Shown: positions 15,461-24,062 of the stretch, one piece after another
Layout of the letters: every line of letters begins with the position of its first letter
Numbering within the stretch: position 1 is the stretch's first letter
Translations under genes and position numbers: made by a program
Assembly (NCBI GenBank): GCA_947627075.1
Contig: CANQUR010000001.1
Span: forward strand, 1 to 38,495
Direction of reading: 5' to 3'
From: an uncultured Clostridia bacterium
GTDB lineage: Bacteria; Bacillota; Clostridia; Christensenellales; Pumilibacteraceae
DNA: 38,495 nucleotides
Notes under the pieces: model-generated
Seen by the model: the letters and a program-made list of their open reading frames with translations, nothing else
Databases searched by the model: none
What the model was told of the DNA's origin: nothing

Positions 15461-15531
15461 TAATTTTTCTTGATAAACAGCTTAAGTACCTTTCCTAACA
15501 GCTTTGGGATCTTGAAGCAAATTATTGTCAT
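15460..15531 (-). CDS. spoVM: SpoVM-like 23-residue sporulation peptide
   Basis: A 23-codon ORF reading MTIICFKIPKLLGKVL then KLFIKKN and TAA. Compared with Bacillus SpoVM (26 residues, start MKFYTIKLPKFLGG), it keeps the same spacing: basic residue 7, Pro9, Lys10, Leu12 and Gly13, then an amphipathic, Lys-rich helix. Pro9 is known to be needed for SpoVM function; the peptide marks the curved forespore membrane and recruits SpoIVA for coat assembly. A strong AAAGGAG site lies 6 nt before the ATG, and the ATG overlaps the thiN stop as TAATG. Location is decisive: Bacillus spoVM also lies between thiN and rpmB. It is too short for most gene callers. The variable tail and lack of the usual Phe3 leave slight doubt. 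Confidence 0.86.
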   Translation of the reverse strand: MTIICFKIPKLLGKVLKLFIKKN

Positions 15532-16148
15532 TATCGTCTCCTTTGGATAAAAAGCAATATACTCCCCTCCGATAATTCCACAGATATCTCATTGCTTACG
15601 GAAGTATTTGACATGCCGATAAGGTGAAATTTATTGAGCGTTAACGAAGAAGCGTCAAACTTTAATCCTTTGGTAGATAATATATGCGCAGTATCGCTGT
15701 AAGGTACCAAAGATACAGTAACATTCTTGTCCATTTTCAATTTTATATTATCTGTAACAAAATAGATATCGAAATCGCCCTTTATTACGGCATTCATACC
15801 GAGTGAATTCGCCAACGCCAACAAAGCATAATTGGCAAATTCATGATCCGGTCTGCCGCCGTAAGCACCGTATATCTCTATATCATCCACCCCGTTTTCT
15901 TTCATTTCGAGCACTGCCAAATGTCCATCGGTAAAATCCTTATCTACGGGGAATTTTTTTATTTTCACGCCTTCGGGCACACGATCCAATGAATCGAAGT
16001 CTCCGAGCAATATGTCGGGTACTTTATACTCTTTCAAATACCTATAGGCTCCATCCGCACAAACAACGAATTTATCGGAGAAGTCAATATGCTCAAGCGC
16101 ATTCGTTTCAGGCGGATCGCCATTTAAAAAAATCAAACCTTTTTTCAT
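15531..16148 (-). CDS. thiN: Thiamine pyrophosphokinase
   Basis: A 205-residue kinase making thiamine diphosphate from thiamine and ATP. Motifs: ADGAYRYL (residues 31-38), DILLGDFDSLD (45-55), FPVDKDFTDGHLAV, where the second active-site Asp region lies, and YGAYGGRPDHEFANYALL. The C-terminal beta domain that binds thiamine follows. Length matches the YloS/ThiN family. The ATG overlaps the rpe stop as ATGA, and its own stop overlaps the spoVM-like start. No riboswitch precedes it, as expected for an internal operon gene. Confidence 0.93.
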   Translation of the reverse strand: MKKGLIFLNGDPPETNALEHIDFSDKFVVCADGAYRYLKEYKVPDILLGDFDSLDRVPEGVKIKKFPVDKDFTDGHLAVLEMKENGVDDIEIYGAYGGRPDHEFANYALLALANSLGMNAVIKGDFDIYFVTDNIKLKMDKNVTVSLVPYSDTAHILSTKGLKFDASSLTLNKFHLIGMSNTSVSNEISVELSEGSILLFIQRRR

Positions 16149-16798
16149 GATCTCATTTTGCCTATCGTAGACGCAGGATCTTTACTGCCGAATATTGCGC
16201 TTCCCGCAACAATCGCTCTTGCTCCATTGCGCTTAACGTCCTCTATATTATTCTCGGTTATCCCGCCGTCTATTTCCAAAATACAATTCGGATTCACGAT
16301 TTTAATAATTCTGTTTAGCTCCGAGACCTTATGTAAGGAGCTTTCTATAAATTTTTGACCTCCGAATCCGGGATGAACGCTCATAATAAGCGCGAGATCA
16401 CACATAGGCACATATTTTTCGAGAGCGCTAACAGGAGTCTGTGGACTTATAACGGCGCCACACTTACAGCCCAAATCCTTGATCTTCTTCAAGGTTTCTT
16501 CCACTTTTTCCGTAGCTTCGATATGTATCGAAATATAATCTGCCCCGGATTTTGCAAATTGCTCTACATATCGTATGGGATCAACAATCATCAAATGAAC
16601 GTCAAGAGGCAAATTTGTCAGTTTTCTTATGTCCTTTATCATTTTGGGGCCAAAAGTGATATTCGGGACAAATATACCATCCATTACGTCGCAATGGATC
16701 CAATCAGCACCGGCTATCTCCATGCGTTTAATCTCATCACCTATTTTTGCAAAATCCGCACTCAGTATAGACGGCGCTATTATCGTATTTTCACTCAT
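16145..16798 (-). CDS. rpe: Ribulose-phosphate 3-epimerase
   Basis: Interconverts ribulose 5-phosphate and xylulose 5-phosphate in the pentose phosphate pathway. The TIM-barrel motifs are complete: APSILSADFAKI near the start, HCDVMDGIFVPNITFGP (metal ligands and catalytic Asp), LDVHLMIVDP, MSVHPGFGGQKFI and EIDGGITENN. The ATG at 16798 is chosen for AAGGAG 6 nt upstream and a 217-residue product of normal length; an ATG at 16822 lies within rlmN. In Bacillus, prpC-prkC-rsgA separates rlmN from rpe; here rpe follows rlmN after 10 bp. Confidence 0.96.
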   Translation of the reverse strand: MSENTIIAPSILSADFAKIGDEIKRMEIAGADWIHCDVMDGIFVPNITFGPKMIKDIRKLTNLPLDVHLMIVDPIRYVEQFAKSGADYISIHIEATEKVEETLKKIKDLGCKCGAVISPQTPVSALEKYVPMCDLALIMSVHPGFGGQKFIESSLHKVSELNRIIKIVNPNCILEIDGGITENNIEDVKRNGARAIVAGSAIFGSKDPASTIGKMRS

Positions 16799-16808
16799 TG
16801 TTTTCTCC

Positions 16809-17840
16809 TTACTTTTTTGCATTTAATCTGCTACGACGAAGCTGCCCGCAAGCGCCGCTTATATCATTACCGAATGATTTTCTAATAGTCGCGGAAATAT
16901 TCCGTTCCTTCAGCCTCGCCAAAAAGCGCTCTGCTTCTTGCTGCGTACACGCGGACAAATTCTTTTCTTTAACCGAATTAAGCATTATCAAATTTATATG
17001 GCACGGATATCCCTTTGTCAATTTTTCAAGACGTACCGCATCGAAATAATCTATATTCTTACCTTTAATCATAGAATATTCGAATATAACACGTCTGCCG
17101 GTCTTGTCAAAATAATATTTAACAGCCTCAATCAACTCCGCAATCGTATATTTGTTTGCAACAGGCATTAATTCGCGTCTTGTCTCATCCGTCGATGCAT
17201 GCAAAGAAACAGATAACGTCACACTTAACTTTTCATCTGCCAATTTTCTAATTTTATCCGCAAGTCCGCATGTGGAAAGAGATATATTCCTCAAACTTAT
17301 ACCAATACTGCCCTCTGCGGAAACCAATCTTAAAAATTTGACGACGTTATCATAATTATCGAGAGGCTCCCCACTTCCCATTAAAACAATGTTAGTAATT
17401 TTGCGATCTTGCAATGTACCGCCATGCGCCCTGTTTACCGATAAGACTTGTCCGAGCATTTCACCCGGAGACAAATTCCTAATAAGTCCATCTATACCGG
17501 AGGCGCAAAAAGCGCAACCCATGCGACATCCGACTTGCGTCGAGACGCAAAGCGTATTTCCGTAATCATGAGGCATAAATACGCCTTCGATCAAATTGTC
17601 ATCATGAAGCCTATATAAATATTTTTCGGAACCATCGCATGACTTGAGCGTTTCTTTTATTTCGATCCCGGCAGTAAATTTCTCGCTCAATGCGTGGCGG
17701 ATACTCAATGGAAGCACGGTAATTTCGTCAATTTTTTGTCCGGATTGAAGCCCGTGAAAAAGTTGTTTTATCCTGTAGGCAGGCTCCAAATGCGTGATTT
17801 CGGCAAGCTCGTCTAATGTTAAGTCCAAAAGATCCGTCAT
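16809..17840 (-). CDS. rlmN: 23S rRNA (adenine-2503-C2)-methyltransferase RlmN
   Basis: A 343-residue radical-SAM methyltransferase that methylates A2503 of 23S rRNA and A37 of some tRNAs. The [4Fe-4S] motif CRMGCAFC is at residues 105-112, followed by NIVLMGSGEPLDNYDNV and SLHASTDETRR. The methyl-carrying C-terminal Cys appears in SGACGQL. The ATG at 17840 has AAGGAG 7 nt upstream and overlaps the rsmB stop as ATGA; a start at 17879 would extend into rsmB without family support. Neighbours on both sides (rsmB, rpe) match Bacillus order apart from the missing kinase cassette. Confidence 0.96.
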   Translation of the reverse strand: MTDLLDLTLDELAEITHLEPAYRIKQLFHGLQSGQKIDEITVLPLSIRHALSEKFTAGIEIKETLKSCDGSEKYLYRLHDDNLIEGVFMPHDYGNTLCVSTQVGCRMGCAFCASGIDGLIRNLSPGEMLGQVLSVNRAHGGTLQDRKITNIVLMGSGEPLDNYDNVVKFLRLVSAEGSIGISLRNISLSTCGLADKIRKLADEKLSVTLSVSLHASTDETRRELMPVANKYTIAELIEAVKYYFDKTGRRVIFEYSMIKGKNIDYFDAVRLEKLTKGYPCHINLIMLNSVKEKNLSACTQQEAERFLARLKERNISATIRKSFGNDISGACGQLRRSRLNAKK

Positions 17841-19120
17841 GAAATTCTCCTTAAACGAGCTACGAAAAAACCGTCGCAACCATCGTCGGTATGCGGAAAA
17901 AGCTTAATTATCCCTGTGTCACTTTTGACTATCGGCGTATCGATCTTATCCAAAACAAAACCTTTATTTGCTGCTAAAAAATCATTGATGTTATCTTCAT
18001 TTTCTTCCTTAAGGATCGTGCAAGTAGAATAATTCAATACTCCGCCTATTTTGACATAATTTTTTGCATTATCGAGTATGGTCATTTGAAGCTGCTTTAT
18101 CTTCTCTATATGACCGGATTTTTTATTGAAAAGAATGTCGGGCTTGTTCTTATAAACGCCCAATCCGCTACATGGAACATCGCAAATAACAATATCGCAT
18201 CTGTTTATCCATTCGGGAAAAATTTGAGAAGCGTCACTCAATGTCGGAATTATATTCGACTTCATTCTTTGCGCATACTTTTTTATTAGCTCCACTCTGT
18301 GCGGATGAACATCGCAACAATAGATGATTGCAGACGGACAAAGTTCTTCGAGATATATGGATTTTCCTCCCGGCGCGCCGCACAGATCCAAAACAACAGG
18401 AGCCTGAATGTCTTTAGGCAAATAACATTGTGTTGCTATCATAGATGAGAGCGATTGCGTTGTATATGTCGATTTTTTTAATCCTGACATCACATTATGC
18501 GTGACATAATATCCGAGTTCGCTTTTGATAATGTCATTATCTTTTAAATTTTCTTCAAATTCTTGCGCCGTAATTACCCTACTATTATATCTGATATGCG
18601 TCAAATGATCGGGCTTATAAGCCAAAAATTCTTTAGCAAAATCATAGCCGTATTGTTCTATAAGCTTTGTACAAATCCACATCGGTATACTGAAATTGAC
18701 CGAAAGATACACTGAGTTCGACACTTCGCCTTCATGAGGCAAAATCACAGATTCGGACTTTCGCAAGACCGCATTAATAAAACCCGTTATTCCGTTTTTT
18801 CCGACTTGTTTGGCAAGCTCGACCGTTTCATTGATTGCCGCATATGATGGCGTAGACATATATCTAAGATGATATAGTCCTATCTTTAGCAATATCTCAA
18901 TGCTCGTTTTCGGCTTTTTATTTACAAGCTTACGAATGATATAGTCAAACTGTACATTTTTTTCCAAAATACCGTAAAATAAGCTTGATATATAAGCCTT
19001 ATCTCTCTCGTCCTTTATTTCCGATAAATAACTGTTGAGCTGAATAGATGCATACGCATTCTCAATAAACACATCGCTCAACAAATTATAGCATATTAAT
19101 TCTCTTTCGTTAGTTTCCAA
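17837..19120 (-). CDS. rsmB: 16S rRNA (cytosine-967-C5)-methyltransferase RsmB
   Basis: A 427-residue m5C methyltransferase. The N-terminal NusB-like RNA-binding domain (YISSLFYGILEKNVQFDYIIRKL and VELAKQVGKNGITGFINAVLR) leads into the SAM domain with DLCGAPGGKS, CDVHPHR, ICDVPCSGLGV (release Cys) and LNYSTCTI (catalytic Cys). The first codon is TTG at 19118-19120, with GGAG 6 nt upstream; no better ATG is available near the family start. It overlaps the fmt 3' end by 11 bp and rlmN by 4 bp. Confidence 0.94.
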   Translation of the reverse strand: METNERELICYNLLSDVFIENAYASIQLNSYLSEIKDERDKAYISSLFYGILEKNVQFDYIIRKLVNKKPKTSIEILLKIGLYHLRYMSTPSYAAINETVELAKQVGKNGITGFINAVLRKSESVILPHEGEVSNSVYLSVNFSIPMWICTKLIEQYGYDFAKEFLAYKPDHLTHIRYNSRVITAQEFEENLKDNDIIKSELGYYVTHNVMSGLKKSTYTTQSLSSMIATQCYLPKDIQAPVVLDLCGAPGGKSIYLEELCPSAIIYCCDVHPHRVELIKKYAQRMKSNIIPTLSDASQIFPEWINRCDIVICDVPCSGLGVYKNKPDILFNKKSGHIEKIKQLQMTILDNAKNYVKIGGVLNYSTCTILKEENEDNINDFLAANKGFVLDKIDTPIVKSDTGIIKLFPHTDDGCDGFFVARLRRIS

Positions 19121-20027
19121 AATAATCTCCGACAGATATTTTATTCCCGTTCATAAACTCAACTGCAGTCATCATTCTTTTTCCGGGCGCTTGAAGGGTC
19201 AAAATATTTAACGCGCCTTCCCCACAAGACACAACTAATCCTTTACGCATATCCGCGCAAATTATTTCGCCCGGAGTTCCATTTCCGTCTACGGGGAGAG
19301 CTTTATATATTTTGATCCTTTGTCCATCCAAAAATGAATATGCAATTGGATTGGGATTAAAAGCCCTAATAACATTGTTTATTTCAAAAGCTTTCTGCTT
19401 CCAATTGATTTTTGCTTCTTCCTTTATAAATTTCTTGCACTTTGTAGCGAGCGCATCATTTTGCTTGACAGGCTTTATCTTTCCGTTTTTCAAATCATCT
19501 AATGTTTCAAGCAATAAATTTCCACCGAGATCCGCCAATGCGTCCCCTAATTCTTCGGAATTCATACCATTGACTTTTATAGAGCGCATTGCTAAAATAT
19601 CTCCCGTATCCATGCCAAGCGCAGTTTGCATAATCGTCACACCGGTAATATCGTCTCCGTTAAGAACGCAAGTCTGAATCGGAGAGCATCCTCGATATTT
19701 TGGCAAAAGAGACGCATGGACATTCAATACGCCATAACGAGGCAAATCGAGTATATCTTGCGATAATATTTGTCCGTATGCCGCCGTCACTATAACTTCT
19801 GCGTTCAATTTTTTTATCGTATCCACATTGGATCGTATTTTTTCAAATTGATAAACGGGGATATTGTGCCTCAAAGCAAATTCCTTAACAGGGGTAAAAA
19901 TAAATTCTCCCTTTCTGTCCTTTGCTCTGTCCGGTTGTGAGATCGCCGCTATTACCTCATGAACTTCCGTAAGTTTTTCGAGAATCGAAACAGCGAACTG
20001 AGGCGTTCCCATAAAAGCTACGCGCAT
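19110..20027 (-). CDS. fmt: Methionyl-tRNA formyltransferase
   Basis: A 305-residue enzyme that formylates initiator Met-tRNA with 10-formyl-tetrahydrofolate. It starts MRVAFMGTPQFAVSIL, has NVHASLLPKYRGCSPIQ with the catalytic Asn/His, and TIMQTALGMDTGDIL with the catalytic Asp; the C-terminal tRNA-binding beta barrel includes IRAFNPNPIAYSFLDGQRIKIY. AAGGAG lies 9 nt before the ATG. It forms the usual def-fmt pair, 18 bp apart, with rsmB downstream. Confidence 0.96.
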   Translation of the reverse strand: MRVAFMGTPQFAVSILEKLTEVHEVIAAISQPDRAKDRKGEFIFTPVKEFALRHNIPVYQFEKIRSNVDTIKKLNAEVIVTAAYGQILSQDILDLPRYGVLNVHASLLPKYRGCSPIQTCVLNGDDITGVTIMQTALGMDTGDILAMRSIKVNGMNSEELGDALADLGGNLLLETLDDLKNGKIKPVKQNDALATKCKKFIKEEAKINWKQKAFEINNVIRAFNPNPIAYSFLDGQRIKIYKALPVDGNGTPGEIICADMRKGLVVSCGEGALNILTLQAPGKRMMTAVEFMNGNKISVGDYFGN

Positions 20028-20045
20028 TAGATATTGCTCCTTCTG

Positions 20046-20495
20046 TTAATCATTCGAAATGATTTTATCTATAAAAAGTTTCCCGTCAAGGTGGTCTATT
20101 TCATGACAAAATGCGACTGCAGTCAGATCGCTTACTTTATATTTACAAGGTTTTCCGTATCTATCCATTGCCTCTACCCATACGGTTTTCGGGCGTTCGA
20201 CTATTCCGTGTTCTCCCGGAATAGAAAGGCATCCCTCTTGCCCTTTTTGCGATCCGGCAGTTTTCACTATCACCGGATTTACAAGTTCATAGATAGTCTT
20301 TTCATCGACGCAAACTACACATATCCTTTTGGGAATGCCTACTTGCGGCGCTGCCAAACCTACTCCATCGGCAGCAAACATTGTATCGATTAGATCATCC
20401 AACATCGTTCCGAGTTTTTCATTGAAAATTGTCACCTCGTAACATTTTTGTCTTAAATTCGGATCCCCTAATTTCAATATATTTCGTAATGCCAT
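20046..20495 (-). CDS. def: Peptide deformylase
   Basis: A 149-residue metalloenzyme removing the N-formyl group from nascent proteins. All three motifs are intact: GVGLAAPQVG (44-53), EGCLS (87-91, metal Cys) and HEIDH (131-135, metal His pair and catalytic Glu). Size fits the short type-1-like enzymes of Clostridia. AAGGAG precedes the ATG closely, and it sits 10 bp after priA in the priA-def-fmt order of Bacillus. Confidence 0.96.
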   Translation of the reverse strand: MALRNILKLGDPNLRQKCYEVTIFNEKLGTMLDDLIDTMFAADGVGLAAPQVGIPKRICVVCVDEKTIYELVNPVIVKTAGSQKGQEGCLSIPGEHGIVERPKTVWVEAMDRYGKPCKYKVSDLTAVAFCHEIDHLDGKLFIDKIISND

Positions 20496-20505
20496 TTTTC
20501 ACTCC

Positions 20506-22680
20506 TTAACTTAAATTGTTTGGATTTATCTCAACAAAAATATTGACCTTTTGAATCATAAATTCATCCACGATTTTATAAATCTCCTTAATAGGTTCCA
20601 TACTTACCATTCTAATAAGGATTTGCGCACGATGCATATTTCTTATTACTTTTACAGGCGCCCACATATAATTGATAAAAACGAAATATTCATTTAGTAG
20701 CTTGACTTTTGAGTAAATTCCCTGTAATGTCTTTGCCACATCTTGTTCATTTTCTCCCGAAACAAGGATACGCACTATTTTGGTAAACGGAGGAAATTTT
20801 GTTACTTCTCTCAAATTGCATTCTTTTTCGTAGAAATGCTTGTAATCTCCGTTAACAGCAAATCTATAAACGTAATGATTGGGCGAATAAGTCTGCAAAA
20901 TTACCTTTCCGAGCTTTTTATTTCGTCCGGCACGCCCTGCGACTTGTGTGATAAGCTGAAATGTCCGTTCTACGCTTCTGTAATCCGCAAAATGCAAACT
21001 CATATCTGCATCCACTATACCAACAAGCGTCACATCCGGGAAATCATGACCTTTGGCTATCATCTGTGTTCCAACTAAAATTTTTGCTTGTTTAGTTGCA
21101 AATTTTCGCAAAATATCGAAATGCGCATTCTTATTTTGAGTAGTATCATTGTCCATTCTCAAAACAGTTTCGTTTGGGAACATTTCTTGCAATTTTTCCG
21201 CAACTTGTTCGGTTCCGACAAACCCTCTTTTGATTTGGTCGGAGCCACATTTGGGACAAGCGGACAACATTTTGTATGTGTTGCCGCAATAATGACACTT
21301 CAACGAATTATCCTCTTTATGATAAACCAAAGAAATATCACATTGCTCGCATTTTGCGACATATCCGCATGATCTGCACATGACGTACGAAGAATAACCT
21401 CTGCGATTGATAAAAATTATTGCTTGGTCTCCGGATTCGATACATTTATGTAGCTCGTTTTCAAGTTCCAAAGAAAAAATACCGTTATTTCCTTTGTAAA
21501 TCTCATTACACATATTGACGATCGAAATTTCGGGAAGAGGTCTCTTATTTATACGATTTTTGAGTTCGAGTAGTACATATTCTCCATTCATTGCCTTATA
21601 ATAGCTTTCTATCGAAGGAGTGGCGCTTCCCAATATAATATTACAATTATTATAACTTCTGCGAAATTCAGCAACCTCGGAAGTTATATAACGAGGATTG
21701 CTTTCGGAAGTATAACTTCCATCATGCTCCTCGTCTATAATGATCAACCCAACATTTTGCAAAGGCGCAAAAATCGCCGATCTTGCACCTATTGCAACAG
21801 ACGCTTCTCCGCTTATAAGTCTGCGCCATTCGTCAAAACGCTCTCCCGCAGATAATCCGCTATGCAACAAAGCTACACGATCTCCGAATCGCGATCTGAA
21901 ACTCGCAAGCACTTGAGGCGTCAATGAGATCTCGGGAACAAGCATAATAGCCGTTTTACCGTTTTGTAAAATTTGGGCGATACAATGCATATAAACTTCG
22001 GTTTTGCCACTACCCGTTACTCCATGAAGTAAAAATGTTTTGCCTTTCGATCCCATAACCGTATCTACTACGGATCGTTGATCATCTGTAAGTTCTACAC
22101 AATTATCATTTAAGGTAATATTATTATACGGAGAACGTTTGACTTCTACACTGCGTACTCTGAATATGTCACGCATAATAAGATTACGTACACTCGCCGA
22201 CGAACAATTAGCATTGAGTTCGGATAATGGCACCTCTCCACGCTTTAATACATAATCATATGCATTCAACTGCATTTGCGCCGATTCGCGAATAAGTTTA
22301 CGAGGCTCTGCGATCTCCATATTTATACTTACGTATTTCCTGTTTAACTCCTTGACTTTGCCCTCTCTCATTTGAGTGGGAATAAAAAGCCTTAATGCGT
22401 CAATTGTCCTCAAATGATACCGCTCTCGCATGAAATACATTAGCGCCATCATTTCTTTTGTGATAACAGGATAATCATCAATTATCGAAATGATTTGCTT
22501 GATCTTTTCCTTTGGACAATCAGTAGAGTCCATAAGTTCTATAACATATCCCTCAATTTGTCGCTGTCCGAAAGGAACCGCGACTCTGCAGCCCGGTTCC
22601 GGAGATAATTCGCCAACGGAATAATCGAAGATCCTATCAAGATCGTTATTGCTTATGTCTACAATTACTTTAGCGTACAT
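20506..22680 (-). CDS. priA: Primosomal replication-restart helicase PriA
   Basis: A 724-residue helicase that reloads the replisome at repaired forks. Motifs: GVTGSGKTEVYMH (Walker A), IIDEEHDGSY (DEEH box), SATPSIESY, a zinc-binding insert with eight Cys (CRSCG, CEQC, CHYCG, CPKCG), then VGTQMIAKGHDFPDVTLV and QVAGRAGR. The N-terminal YAKVIVDI...DRIFDYSV is the 3'-binding domain. The ATG at 22680 gives this conserved start and overlaps the coaBC 3' end by 11 bp; only a weak GGAT-type site precedes it, so coupling is likely. An ATG at 22734 would add 18 unsupported residues. Confidence 0.95.
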   Translation of the reverse strand: MYAKVIVDISNNDLDRIFDYSVGELSPEPGCRVAVPFGQRQIEGYVIELMDSTDCPKEKIKQIISIIDDYPVITKEMMALMYFMRERYHLRTIDALRLFIPTQMREGKVKELNRKYVSINMEIAEPRKLIRESAQMQLNAYDYVLKRGEVPLSELNANCSSASVRNLIMRDIFRVRSVEVKRSPYNNITLNDNCVELTDDQRSVVDTVMGSKGKTFLLHGVTGSGKTEVYMHCIAQILQNGKTAIMLVPEISLTPQVLASFRSRFGDRVALLHSGLSAGERFDEWRRLISGEASVAIGARSAIFAPLQNVGLIIIDEEHDGSYTSESNPRYITSEVAEFRRSYNNCNIILGSATPSIESYYKAMNGEYVLLELKNRINKRPLPEISIVNMCNEIYKGNNGIFSLELENELHKCIESGDQAIIFINRRGYSSYVMCRSCGYVAKCEQCDISLVYHKEDNSLKCHYCGNTYKMLSACPKCGSDQIKRGFVGTEQVAEKLQEMFPNETVLRMDNDTTQNKNAHFDILRKFATKQAKILVGTQMIAKGHDFPDVTLVGIVDADMSLHFADYRSVERTFQLITQVAGRAGRNKKLGKVILQTYSPNHYVYRFAVNGDYKHFYEKECNLREVTKFPPFTKIVRILVSGENEQDVAKTLQGIYSKVKLLNEYFVFINYMWAPVKVIRNMHRAQILIRMVSMEPIKEIYKIVDEFMIQKVNIFVEINPNNLS

Positions 22681-23849
22681 TCTGCATTTTATCCAAAATG
22701 ATATCGGCAAGTAAAGTCTTGTCCATTTTATCAAGTGAAGTCATTTCATTCTTCGTTATTAACTTCACTATATTTGTATCCGAATTAAATCCCGCACCGA
22801 TTTGAGTGATATCATTCGCGACTACCAAGTCGGCATTTTTTGCTTTAAGCTTTGCCTTTGCATTTTCAATCAAATCATTCGTTTCCGCCGCAAAGATCAC
22901 CAAGATCTTTTCGGCTTTGACTTTTCCGACCTCTCCTGCTATATCGACATTTTTTACAAGCCGCAAATCGAGTTCTTTTGACTTTATCTTGACATTGCTG
23001 TAATTATTTACCTTATAATCCGAAGGAGCTGCAGCCATGACAATATAATCGGCTTTTTTCATTTGCAACATGACTGCTTTATGCATATCTTCGGTAGTTA
23101 TGACAGATATAACATGAGCTTCGGAAGGAATATCTACAGACACAAACCCACTTATCGCAATTACATCCGCACCTCTGTTCAATGCGGCTCGTATCAACGC
23201 AACGCCCATTTTGCCGCTGCTGGAATTTGTAATGAATCTTACCGGATCTATAGCTTCACGTGTAGAACCGAGCGTAACGAGCACAGTTTTCCCTTTAAGA
23301 TCGCGTTTGGGAAGTAATATTTCTATTACTTTTTCGACGATAATTTCGGGCTGCGCCAACCTGCCCTTTCCTATGTCGCCACAAGCCAAAATGCCGCTCT
23401 CGGGCTCGATAAAATAAAAGCCTCTTTCTTTTAGAATACGCTCATTATTTTTATAAGCGGCGCTTTCATACATATTCACATTCATCGCAGGTGCGATCAC
23501 CACGTGGGAAGTTGCAGCCATAAGACAAGTCGTCAAAAAATCATCCGCTATTCCGGACGCAAGCTTGCCTATAACATTGGCTGTGCAAGGAGCTATCAAA
23601 AAAAGATCGCATTTTTTTGCAAGTGAAATATGCTCGACTTCCCATTCGCGGTCGGGATCGAAATTTTCGATAATTACCTTATTTCCGGAAAGTGTTTCAA
23701 AAGTCAATGGCGACACAAAATTCGTTGCATTGTGCGTCATAACGACATGGATGCAAGCTCCCTTTTTTTTGAGCATACTGATCGCATGCCTTATATGCCG
23801 CGATACCGCCTGTTACACAAACAGCAATCGTTTTTCCTTTGAGTATCAA
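22670..23849 (-). CDS. coaBC: Phosphopantothenoylcysteine decarboxylase/synthetase CoaBC, apparent frameshift near the N-terminus
   Basis: Bifunctional coenzyme A synthesis enzyme. A long frame from 23776 to 22670 encodes most of the CoaC half (active-site His in EHISLAKKCD, PAMNVNM substrate clamp, ACGDIGKGRL with the redox Cys) and the CoaB half (TLGSTREAIDPVRFITNSSSG, AAAPSDYKV). The missing N-terminus is just upstream in another frame: TTG at 23847-23849 (GAGG 8 nt before it) opens LKGKTIAVCVTGGIAAYKACD, the flavin-binding start of CoaC. The frames join at about 23775-23785. The family has 11 residues between the conserved YK and GA; here 28 nt remain, so a 5-nt deletion explains both phase and length. 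It could be an assembly error, since the enzyme is normally essential, or a real mutation leaving a CoaC-defective protein from ATG 23776. Confidence 0.85.
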
Positions 23850-23852
23850 TTA

Positions 23853-24053
23853 TCAATCCTCGTATGCAATCTTTACTTTATCATTGTACACTTCTTTAGA
23901 AGCATACGTAATCGGGTTTTCTTTGGTTTGTGCCAAGAGATCGGCTTTTTTATCTTCCAAAAATCTTGCTCTTTGCGCTACCAAACATACCAATTCGTAC
24001 TTACATCCGATTTTGCTTATAAGTTTATCAATAGGTGGATCAATTAACATCAT
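23853..24053 (-). CDS. rpoZ: DNA-directed RNA polymerase omega subunit
   Basis: A 66-residue protein (65 if the second ATG is used) with the omega pattern PPIDKLISKIGCKYELVCLVAQRARFL, then NPITYASKEV and a variable tail. Omega supports assembly and stability of RNA polymerase. Two adjacent ATGs follow an AAGGAG site; the spacing (4 or 7 nt) favours the second at 24050, but both are plausible. It lies 9 bp after gmk and ends 3 bp before the coaBC TTG, the standard gmk-rpoZ-coaBC order. Confidence 0.92.
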   Translation of the reverse strand: MMLIDPPIDKLISKIGCKYELVCLVAQRARFLEDKKADLLAQTKENPITYASKEVYNDKVKIAYED

Positions 24054-24062
24054 TATACTCCT

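Noticed and set aside
23763..23770. Slippage on the run of eight A in coaBC as the cause of the frameshift
   Set aside because: Removing one A restores frame but leaves only 9 residues between the conserved YK and GA, where the family has 11, and loses the conserved Leu. A 5-nt deletion just upstream fits both length and residues better.
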